DNA from: Lysobacteraceae bacterium | GTDB lineage: Bacteria; Pseudomonadota; Gammaproteobacteria; Xanthomonadales; Xanthomonadaceae | Direction of reading: 5' to 3' | Assembly (NCBI GenBank): GCA_004173415.1 | Contig: SEHC01000366.1 | Span: 1-5,172, forward strand | Length of the DNA: 5,172 nt | In this document: one piece after another, positions 1 to 5,172 of the stretch | How positions within the stretch are numbered: position 1 is the first letter of the stretch | How the letters are laid out: each line of letters starts with the position of its first letter | Position numbers and translations under genes: made by a program | Notes under the pieces: generated by a model | Seen by the model: only the letters and a program-made list of their open reading frames with translations | The model's database searches: none | Told to the model about the DNA's origin: nothing

Positions 1-144
1 GTCTGGGGCGGCAGCGTCTACGTCGAGGAACGCACCGTCGACGTGCACATCCGCCGCCTGCGCAAGACCCTCGAGCCGCACCAGCTCGAGAACATGGTCC
101 AGACCGTGCGCGGTTCCGGCTACCGGTTCTCGGCGTCGATGTGA
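1..144 (+). CDS. phoB: PhoB-type phosphate regulon response regulator, C-terminal end (partial)
   Basis: Only the last 47 codons are present; the gene enters from the left edge in frame 1 and stops at TGA 142-144. The peptide contains VEERTVDVHIRRLRKTLEP followed by MVQTVRGSGYRFS. This is the recognition helix and C-terminal beta hairpin (wing) of an OmpR/PhoB-family winged-helix DNA-binding domain. In this family the VDVHIRRLRK helix reads the major groove and the RGxGYRF strand forms the wing. The receiver domain lies outside the window. PhoB, once phosphorylated by PhoR, activates phosphate-starvation genes at Pho boxes. The specific assignment as PhoB rather than another OmpR-family regulator rests on the PhoR-like kinase 74 bp downstream and the ppk-ppx neighbours. 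The wording HIRRLRK...LENMVQTVRGSGYRFS also fits proteobacterial PhoB well. Confidence 0.93.
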   Translation, partial: VWGGSVYVEERTVDVHIRRLRKTLEPHQLENMVQTVRGSGYRFSASM

Positions 145-218
145 GCACTGCGCCGGACCGCGCCCGCCGCGCGTTCGCCGCGGCCACCCACGCGACATCG
201 TTCTGACACAATCCGACC
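145..218 (+). promoter_or_regulatory. phoB-phoR intergenic gap with a small hairpin and weak -10-like element
   Basis: This 74-bp spacer separates the two regulatory genes. It is very GC-rich. Bases 166-171 (GCCGCG) and 179-184 (CGCGGC) can form a 6-bp stem with a 7-nt loop, without a following T-run, so it is not a convincing terminator. The end of the gap is less GC-rich and contains CACAAT at 207-212, a 4/6 match to a -10 hexamer, six bases before the phoR ATG. No matching -35 and no purine-rich Shine-Dalgarno are visible before the ATG. phoR is therefore either co-transcribed with phoB and poorly initiated, or read from a leaderless transcript. The promoter reading is inference. Confidence 0.25.
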
Positions 219-1556
219 ATGCCCACTCACATCCGCTCCGCGTGGTTCAGGACCCTCGGCCAGTTGCTGGCGGTGCTGGCCGCCGGGGTCCTGCTGGGCC
301 TGCTGCTGGACCAGGTCTGGCTGTTGCTGACCGTGGCCGCGCTGGCGGTGGTGGCCTGGCACTACTGGCGCCTGCGCCGGTTGCTGGTGCGCCTGACCGC
401 GCGCCAGCGGGTCCAGCCGGGCAAGGGCGAGGGAGTCTGGAACGAACTGGACCGCCTGCTGTACCGCGGCCAGTCGGAAATGCGCATGCGCAAGCGCCGC
501 CTGCTGGACATGCTGCGCGCCTACCGTGCCGCCGCCGACGCCCTGCCCGACGCGGTCGTGGTCGTAGACCGCAACACCCAGCGGGTGCAATGGTTCAACA
601 AGGCCGCCACCCGCCTGCTGGGCCTGCAGCATGCGGACCTGGGCAGCGCGGTCGGCGAGTGCCTGCAGCCGCTGGCCCTGTCGCACTGGCTGGCCGCTGG
701 CCGCAACGCCGAGCCGCTGCTGGACGCGGCCTCGCCGGCCGACCCGGAACTGCGCATCAACCTGCGCCTGATCCCGTATTCGGACGAGCATTGGCTGCTG
801 GTCGCGCGCGACGTCAGCAAGATGCTGCGGCTGGAGCAGATGCGCCAGGATTTCGTCGCCAACGTGTCCCATGAGCTGCGCACGCCATTGACCGTCATCC
901 ATGGCTACCTGGACATGCTGGATCCGGCCGAGGCCCCGGAATGGGCGCCGATCCTGTCGGAGATGCAGAAGCAGTCGCAGCGCATGACCCAGCTGGTCGA
1001 GGACCTGCTGACCCTGTCGCGGCTGGAGGCCCAGGACAGCCTGCCGGACGAGAGCGTGGCGATGGCCTCGATGCTGGCCACGCTCAGGCGCGAGGCCGAG
1101 GCCCTCAGCCAGCACCGCCACGTGCTGACGGTGGTGGACGAGGCCGGGGTCGACCTGCTGGGATCGAACAAGGAGCTGCACAGCGCGTTCTCCAACCTGG
1201 TCGGCAACGCGGTCCGCTACACCCCCGCCGGCGGCTCCATCAGCGTGCGCTTCGCCCGCGAGGGGGACGGCGCCGTGCTCAGTGTGCAGGACAGCGGCTA
1301 CGGCATCCCCCAGGCACACCTGCCGCGCATCACCGAGCGCTTCTACCGCGTATCGACCAGCCGCTCGCGGGAAAGCGGCGGCACCGGCCTGGGCCTGTCC
1401 ATCGTGAAGCACGTGCTGCACCTGCACCAGGCCCGCCTCGAGATCCAGAGCGAGGTCGGTCGTGGCAGTGTGTTCTCCATCCATTTCGGCGCCGAGCGGG
1501 TGCATCCGCGCGAATCCGACACCCTCCGCGCCCCAGCCCAGAGCCAGCCCGCATGA
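219..1556 (+). CDS. phoR: PhoR-type phosphate regulon sensor histidine kinase
   Basis: This 445-residue membrane histidine kinase should phosphorylate PhoB when phosphate is limiting and act as its phosphatase when phosphate is plentiful. Two hydrophobic segments (about residues 13-30 and 34-49) form a hairpin with almost no periplasmic loop, as in classical PhoR, which senses through the Pst transporter and PhoU rather than binding a ligand outside. A basic linker (51-64) leads to a PAS domain (about 100-200). The HisKA dimerisation domain follows, with the phospho-acceptor His218 in SHELRTPL. The ATPase domain shows the N box (N326, N330 in NLVGNAVRYTP), G1 box DSGYGI (358-363), F box FYRV (375-378) and G2 box GGTGLGLS (387-394). 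All expected motifs are intact and the length is normal for the family. The ATG at 219 is chosen because it places the first membrane segment correctly; no clear Shine-Dalgarno precedes it. The stop codon overlaps the ppk start. Confidence 0.95.
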   Translation: MPTHIRSAWFRTLGQLLAVLAAGVLLGLLLDQVWLLLTVAALAVVAWHYWRLRRLLVRLTARQRVQPGKGEGVWNELDRLLYRGQSEMRMRKRRLLDMLRAYRAAADALPDAVVVVDRNTQRVQWFNKAATRLLGLQHADLGSAVGECLQPLALSHWLAAGRNAEPLLDAASPADPELRINLRLIPYSDEHWLLVARDVSKMLRLEQMRQDFVANVSHELRTPLTVIHGYLDMLDPAEAPEWAPILSEMQKQSQRMTQLVEDLLTLSRLEAQDSLPDESVAMASMLATLRREAEALSQHRHVLTVVDEAGVDLLGSNKELHSAFSNLVGNAVRYTPAGGSISVRFAREGDGAVLSVQDSGYGIPQAHLPRITERFYRVSTSRSRESGGTGLGLSIVKHVLHLHQARLEIQSEVGRGSVFSIHFGAERVHPRESDTLRAPAQSQPA

Positions 1557-3586
1557 ATGCCGCCGTTCCCCGCCTGCCCGCCATCGCCGCCCCGATCGAA
1601 GGCGATCCGCTGCGCGATCCGGCCCTTTACCTCAACCGCGAACTGTCCCAGCTGGACTTCAATTTCCGGGTCCTGGCCCAGGCCATGGACGAGCAGACGC
1701 CATTGCTCGAGCGCCTGCGCTTCCTGTGCATCTCCTGCACCAACCTGGACGAGTTCTTCGAGATCCGCGCGGCGACCGTGCGCCACGCCATGGACTTCGG
1801 CCTGCCGGCGGCGGCCGACGGCATGAGCCCGGCCACCGTGCTCAACCGGATCCACGAACGCGCCGCGCAACTGGTCGAGGCCCAGTACCGCTGCTGGAAC
1901 GAGGCGCTGCGCCCGCGCCTGGCCGAGGCCGGCGTGCGCGTGCTCGGGCGCGAGAGCTGGAACGCGCGGCAGACCCGCTGGCTGCGCGCCTATTTCCGCA
2001 ACGAGATCATGCCGGTGCTGTCGCCGCTGGGACTGGATCCTTCGCATCCCTTCCCCAAGATCCTCAACAAGTCGCTGAACATCGTGGTCGTGCTGAAGGG
2101 CAAGGACGCATTCGGCCGCGCCGGGCACATGGCCATCGTCCGCGCGCCGCGCTCGCTGCCGCGGATCATCCACCTGCCGCAGCGCGTGTCCGGCGGCGAG
2201 CACGACTTCGTGCTGCTGTCCTCGGTGCTTTCGGCCTTCGCCGACGAGATGTTCCCGGGCATGGAGGTCAAGGGCGCCTACCAGTTCCGGGTCACCCGCA
2301 ACTCCGAGCTGGTGGTGGACGAGGCCGAGGTGGAGAACCTGGCCCTGGCCCTGCGCGACGAACTGGTGGGCCGCGGCTACAACCCGGCCGTGCGCCTGGA
2401 GATCGCCAAGGACTGCCCGAAGGGGATCGTGCGCACGCTGCTGAAGAATTTCGCGCTGCCCGACAACGCGATGTACCTGATCGACGGCTCGGTCAACCTC
2501 AGCCGGGTGATCCAGGTCTACGACCTGGCCGACCGCCCCGACCTCAAGTATCCGCCGTACACCCCGCGCAACCTGCGCGGGATGGACGACATGTTCGAGA
2601 CCGTGGCCGACGGCGACGTGCTCATGCACCACCCGTTCGACGCCTTCACCTACCGCACCGGCAAGGACTCGGCGATCGTCGACGCGCTGATCCTGGCCGC
2701 GCGCAACGGCAAGGACGTGACCGTGGTGGTGGAGCTGCGCGCGCGCTTCGACGAGGACGCCAACCTCGGCGTCGCCGACCGCCTGCAGGAAGCCGGCGTG
2801 CAGGTCGTGTACGGCGTGGTCGGCTTCAAGACCCACGGCAAGATGCTGCTGATCGTGCGCCGCGAGAACCGCAAGCTGCGGCGCTACGTGCACCTGGGCA
2901 CCGGCAACTACCACAGCGGCACCGCGCGCGCCTACACCGACCTGGGCCTGCTCACCGCCGACGCGGACATCGGCAACGACGTGCACATGCTGTTCCAGCA
3001 ACTGTCCGGCCTGGCCCCGTCGACCAAGCTCAAGCGGCTGCTGCAATCGCCGTTCACCCTGCACGCCGGGCTGCTGAAGAAGATCGAGCGCGAAGCCCGG
3101 CTTGCCCGCGCCGGCAAGCCCGGGCGGATCATCGCCAAGATCAACGCCTTGAACGAGGCCCAGGTGATCCGCGCCCTGTATGCCGCGTCCATGGCCGGGG
3201 TCAGGATCGACCTGATCGTGCGCGGTGCCTGCACCCTGCGCCCGGGCGTGCCGGGGATCTCGGAGAACATCCGCGTGCGCTCGATCATCGGCCGCTTCCT
3301 CGAGCACAGCCGGGTCTACTGGTTCGGCAACGACGGCAACCCCGAGCTCTACTGCGCCAGCGCCGACTGGCTGGAACGCAACCTGCTGCACCGGGTCGAG
3401 ACCTGCTTCCCCATCCTGGACCGCGAACTGGCCGCGCGGGTCTACCGCGAGGCCCTGCAGAACTACCTCGACGACAACCTCAATGCCTGGGAGCTGGATG
3501 CCTGCGGCGAGTACCACAAGCTGGCGCCGGGCGAAGGCCAGGCACCGCATTCGGGCCAGGCCTACCTGCTGGCGAAGCTCTGCTGA
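1553..3586 (+). CDS. ppk1: Polyphosphate kinase 1 with an internal in-frame deletion in the catalytic domain
   Basis: Ppk1 reversibly polymerises the gamma phosphate of ATP into polyphosphate, through a phosphohistidine intermediate. The 677-residue product starts MNAAVPRLPA at the ATG at 1553, which overlaps the phoR stop as ATGA, indicating translational coupling; the ATG at 1557 lies in another frame. The N domain carries LNRELSQLDFNFRVL and CTNLDEFFEIR, where N64 matches the adenine-contacting Asn45 of the E. coli enzyme. A head domain follows (about 130-330), then the two phospholipase-D-like C1 and C2 domains. Catalytic positions matching E. coli His435, His454 and His592 are H428 (KTHGK), H447 (YVHLGTGNYH) and H585 (FLEHSRVY). 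R368 and R398 match Arg375 and Arg405, and Y461 matches Tyr468. The oddity is at residues 365-368: HHPFDAF-T-YRTGKDS, where the family has about 22 more residues including the strand DPxVLAIK. The frame is kept, but the C1 fold should be damaged, so activity is doubtful although the identity is certain. Confidence 0.95.
   Translation: MNAAVPRLPAIAAPIEGDPLRDPALYLNRELSQLDFNFRVLAQAMDEQTPLLERLRFLCISCTNLDEFFEIRAATVRHAMDFGLPAAADGMSPATVLNRIHERAAQLVEAQYRCWNEALRPRLAEAGVRVLGRESWNARQTRWLRAYFRNEIMPVLSPLGLDPSHPFPKILNKSLNIVVVLKGKDAFGRAGHMAIVRAPRSLPRIIHLPQRVSGGEHDFVLLSSVLSAFADEMFPGMEVKGAYQFRVTRNSELVVDEAEVENLALALRDELVGRGYNPAVRLEIAKDCPKGIVRTLLKNFALPDNAMYLIDGSVNLSRVIQVYDLADRPDLKYPPYTPRNLRGMDDMFETVADGDVLMHHPFDAFTYRTGKDSAIVDALILAARNGKDVTVVVELRARFDEDANLGVADRLQEAGVQVVYGVVGFKTHGKMLLIVRRENRKLRRYVHLGTGNYHSGTARAYTDLGLLTADADIGNDVHMLFQQLSGLAPSTKLKRLLQSPFTLHAGLLKKIEREARLARAGKPGRIIAKINALNEAQVIRALYAASMAGVRIDLIVRGACTLRPGVPGISENIRVRSIIGRFLEHSRVYWFGNDGNPELYCASADWLERNLLHRVETCFPILDRELAARVYREALQNYLDDNLNAWELDACGEYHKLAPGEGQAPHSGQAYLLAKLC
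2648..2653 (+). other. Junction of an apparent ~66-nt in-frame deletion inside ppk1
   Basis: Codons Thr366 (2648-2650) and Tyr367 (2651-2653) are adjacent here. In E. coli Ppk, 23 residues separate the Phe of the HTF motif from YRVAKDS; here only one (Thr) separates the matching Phe365 from YRTGKDS. About 22 residues, or 66 nt, are therefore absent: an amphipathic helix and the following strand (in E. coli DPSVLAIKINI). Sequence on both sides matches the family closely with no spare codons, so this looks like a clean excision rather than divergence. The comparison uses remembered family sequences. The exact breakpoint could shift by a few bases, because short ACC repeats flank it (CACCTACCGCACC). 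Confidence 0.8.
3095..3125 (+). repeat. Inverted repeat / potential hairpin inside ppk1
   Basis: The arms GGCTTGCC (3099-3106) and GGCAAGCC (3113-3120) are perfect reverse complements around a 6-nt loop (3107-3112, CGCGCC). The stem extends outward with GCCC (3095-3098) pairing with GGGC (3122-3125) across a single bulged C at 3121, giving 12 pairs. It lies in the codons for ARLARAGKPG, a charged linker region of the C2 domain. There is no T-run after it, so it is not an intrinsic terminator. It may be chance in DNA this rich in G and C. Confidence 0.4.
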
Positions 3587-3613
3587 CGGCGCCCGCCGGG
3601 CATCAGTTAATAT
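3583..3613 (+). promoter_or_regulatory. Candidate promoter for ppx (leaderless geometry)
   Basis: The 33-bp gap between ppk1 and ppx holds an AT-rich patch, GTTAATATTT (3606-3615), that stands out against the GC-rich surroundings. TAATAT at 3608-3613 is a plausible -10 element, and CTGACG at 3583-3588, overlapping the ppk1 stop, is a weak -35 with a long 19-bp spacer. A transcript from this -10 would start at or next to the ATG at 3620. No Shine-Dalgarno precedes that ATG, which fits leaderless initiation. This is inference from base composition and spacing only; ppx could equally be read through from ppk1. Confidence 0.35.
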
Positions 3614-3619
3614 TTGCCG

Positions 3620-5149
3620 ATGCCTTTCGCCGCCGCCAGCGCCTCCCCCCCATTGCAGGACGGCGATCTCTTCGCCGCCGTCGACCTCGGTTCCAACAGC
3701 TTCCACATGATCGTGGCCCGCTACACGCTGGGCCAGTTGCGGGTGGTCGACCGGCTGCGCGAGACCGTGCGCATGGCCGACGGCCTGGACGGCAAGGGCG
3801 GGCTGTCCACCGAGGCGCGCCAGCGCGGCCTCGAATGCCTGGCCCGTTTCGGCCAGCGCATCCGCGACCTGCCTTCGCTGCGGGTGCGCGCCCTGGCCAC
3901 CAATACGGTCCGCCAGCTGGCCTCGCCGCAAAGTTTCCTGGTCCCGGCCGAAACCGCCCTGGGCCACGCCATCGAAGTGGTCTCCGGCCGCGAGGAGGCG
4001 CGCCTGATCTACCTGGGCGTGGCCCACGCGCAACCGCCCAAGCCCGGCAACCTGCGCCTGGTCATCGACATCGGCGGCGGTTCCACCGAATTCATCATCG
4101 GCCGCGGCTTCGAGCAGATCGAACGCGAGAGCCTGCAGGTCGGCTGCATCGCCAGCACCCGCCGCTTCTTCCCCGGCGGCAAGCTGTCGAAGAAGCGCTG
4201 GAAGGAAGCGCTGGTGGAAATCGGCGCCGAGTTCCAGCAGTTCGCCGGGCTGTACCGCGCGCTCGGCTGGCAGGAGGCGCTGGGCTCGTCGGGAACGCAC
4301 AAGGCGATCGGCGAGATCTGCGCGGCGATGAAGCTGACCAAGGGCGCGATCACCGCCGAGGCGCTGCCGCAACTGCGCGACCGCCTGCTGCAGGCAGACC
4401 ACATCGACAGGATCGACCTGCCCGGCCTGTCCAGCGACCGCCGCCCGATCATCGCCGGCGGCGTACTGGTCCTGGAGGCGGCCTTCGAGGTGCTGGGCCT
4501 GCAGCGGCTGATGGTCAGCAAGGCGGCGATGCGCGAAGGCATCCTCTACGACATGCTCGGCCGCGGCAGCCAGAACGATCCGCGCGAGGCCTCGGTGGCC
4601 GCGCTGACCCTGCGCTACGGCATCGACGAGACCCAGGCCGTGCGCGTGGAAGGCACGGCGAGGCGGCTGTTCGAACAGGTCGCCCAGAGCTGGGCGCTGG
4701 ACGACGACGACGTCCTGCAGCTGGGCTGGGCCGCGCGCCTGCACGAGATCGGCCTGGCCGTGGCCCACAGCCAGTACCACCTGCATGGCGCCTACCTGCT
4801 GGAGCACTCCGACATCGCCGGCTTCTCGCGCCAGGAGCAGCAGGTGCTGGCCGCGCTGGTCCGTACCCACCGCCGCGGCATCCAGAAGTCCGCGTTCGAC
4901 CCGATCCCCGACCGGCTGCTGGCCAGCGCCCGGCGCAAGGCGGCGCTGCTGCGCCTGGCGGTGCTGATGCACCGCGCCCACGATGCCGATTCGATCCCGG
5001 TGCTGGAACTCACCGCCAAGGGTGACCAGCTCGACCTGGTGGTGTCCAGGAAATGGATCGAGGCGCGCCCGCTGCTGCGCGCCGACCTGCTCAGCGAGCC
5101 GGAGGACATGGCCGGGCTGGGCGTCGTCCTGAAACCGTTCGTGAGGTGA
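3620..5149 (+). CDS. ppx: Exopolyphosphatase, Ppx/GppA family
   Basis: The 509-residue enzyme should release orthophosphate from the ends of polyphosphate chains, opposing Ppk1; related GppA enzymes also remove phosphate from pppGpp. The N-terminal half is an ASKHA-type ATPase fold: FAAVDLGSNSFHM (residues 18-30) is the phosphate-1 loop, SGREEARLIYLGV (122-134) carries the conserved acidic pair E125/E126, and VIDIGGGSTEFIIG (148-161) is the phosphate-2 loop with E157. A further loop, LGSSGTHKAIGE, spans 221-232. The C-terminal half is the helical HD-like region, with WAARLHEIGLAVAHS (370-384) followed by HLHGAYLLEHSDIAGFS and VRTHRRGI (414-421). Length near 500 and the long C-terminal region favour Ppx over the short family forms. 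The ATG at 3620 is preferred; a TTG at 3614 would add only two residues (MP) and overlaps the AT-rich promoter-like patch. The gene follows ppk1 by 33 bp. All family motifs appear intact, in contrast to the damaged ppk1. Confidence 0.94.
   Translation: MPFAAASASPPLQDGDLFAAVDLGSNSFHMIVARYTLGQLRVVDRLRETVRMADGLDGKGGLSTEARQRGLECLARFGQRIRDLPSLRVRALATNTVRQLASPQSFLVPAETALGHAIEVVSGREEARLIYLGVAHAQPPKPGNLRLVIDIGGGSTEFIIGRGFEQIERESLQVGCIASTRRFFPGGKLSKKRWKEALVEIGAEFQQFAGLYRALGWQEALGSSGTHKAIGEICAAMKLTKGAITAEALPQLRDRLLQADHIDRIDLPGLSSDRRPIIAGGVLVLEAAFEVLGLQRLMVSKAAMREGILYDMLGRGSQNDPREASVAALTLRYGIDETQAVRVEGTARRLFEQVAQSWALDDDDVLQLGWAARLHEIGLAVAHSQYHLHGAYLLEHSDIAGFSRQEQQVLAALVRTHRRGIQKSAFDPIPDRLLASARRKAALLRLAVLMHRAHDADSIPVLELTAKGDQLDLVVSRKWIEARPLLRADLLSEPEDMAGLGVVLKPFVR
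5143..5148 (+). promoter_or_regulatory. Shine-Dalgarno of the downstream gene
   Basis: GAGGTG lies five bases before the ATG at 5154 and overlaps the last codons and stop of ppx. It is the clearest ribosome-binding site in the window and is the main support for a gene start at 5154. The arrangement suggests co-transcription with ppx. Confidence 0.6.
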
Positions 5150-5153
5150 ACCG

Positions 5154-5172
5154 ATGAAGACCTTGCGCATCC
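5154..5172 (+). CDS. Start of an unidentified downstream gene (partial)
   Basis: An ATG four bases after the ppx stop opens the reading frame MKTLRI, which runs off the right edge after six codons. The good Shine-Dalgarno at 5143-5148 and the tight spacing support a real start and an operon with ppx. Six residues are too few to assign a family. The Met-Lys-Thr-Leu-Arg opening could begin a cytoplasmic protein or a signal peptide, and the sequence does not decide between these. Confidence 0.5.

Noticed and set aside
166..184. 6-bp GC hairpin between phoB and phoR as a transcription terminator.
   Set aside because: No T-run follows and the genes are functionally coupled, so a terminator is unlikely. 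Such stems are frequent by chance at this GC content.
120..1505. A 461-codon - strand open frame opposite phoR.
   Set aside because: Antisense shadow of an intact histidine kinase, with Gln/His/Ala/Gly-rich composition and no recognisable motif.
3591..3601. GCCC-GCC-GGGC hairpin just after ppk1, considered as a terminator.
   Set aside because: The stem is only 4 bp with a 3-nt loop, and the following bases (ATCAGTTAATATTT) are not a T-run. The region reads better as a promoter-like AT patch.
3614..3616. TTG as an alternative start for ppx.
   Set aside because: It adds only two residues, has no ribosome-binding site, and overlaps the AT-rich patch. The ATG at 3620 is the simpler start.
1462..5025. 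A long + strand open frame (about 1187 codons) overlapping phoR, ppk1 and ppx.
   Set aside because: It is an out-of-frame shadow whose translation is dominated by Arg, Pro, Ala and Gly and matches no family, while the other + strand frames hold clear PhoR, Ppk1 and Ppx motifs.
1343..5170. An open reading frame of about 1275 codons on the - strand spanning ppk1 and ppx.
   Set aside because: It is antisense to two well-recognised genes. Its translation is low-complexity (rich in Gln, Val, His, Ala, Gly) with no recognisable domain. Long antisense frames are expected in high-GC DNA where stop codons are rare.

Overview
The window is a compact, gene-dense piece of a high-GC gammaproteobacterial chromosome. 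Protein wording and gene order (phoB-phoR-ppk-ppx, all on the + strand) point to the Xanthomonadaceae/Lysobacteraceae (Xanthomonas, Stenotrophomonas, Lysobacter, Luteimonas or Pseudoxanthomonas type). This placement comes from remembered family sequences, not from a search. It is the phosphate-sensing and polyphosphate-metabolism locus. I see no mobile element, CRISPR array, tRNA or rRNA.

Layout: 1-144 is the 3' end of a PhoB-type response regulator (winged-helix DNA-binding domain). A 74-bp gap follows. 219-1556 is the PhoR-type membrane histidine kinase. 1553-3586 is polyphosphate kinase ppk1, whose ATG overlaps the phoR stop codon (ATGA), implying translational coupling. A 33-bp gap holds an AT-rich promoter-like patch. 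3620-5149 is exopolyphosphatase ppx. From 5154 the first six codons of another + strand gene begin, with a good Shine-Dalgarno inside the end of ppx.

Together, PhoR senses phosphate status and phosphorylates PhoB. Ppk1 makes polyphosphate from ATP, and Ppx degrades it to phosphate. Co-location links phosphate signalling to the polyphosphate store.

The most notable observation is in ppk1. The protein is well conserved along its length, but about 22 residues are missing, in frame, at residues 366/367 (base 2650/2651). The lost segment is the helix and the beta strand (…DPxVLAIKxxx…) immediately before the conserved YR(T/V)xKDS motif in the C1 catalytic domain. The reading frame and every catalytic histidine survive, so normal gene calling would not flag it, but the enzyme is probably misfolded or altered. 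It may be a recent natural deletion, or a sequence or assembly alteration. I found no wholly new system here. The remaining findings are modest: possible leaderless starts for ppx and phoR, a hairpin inside ppk, and a Gly next to a catalytic His.
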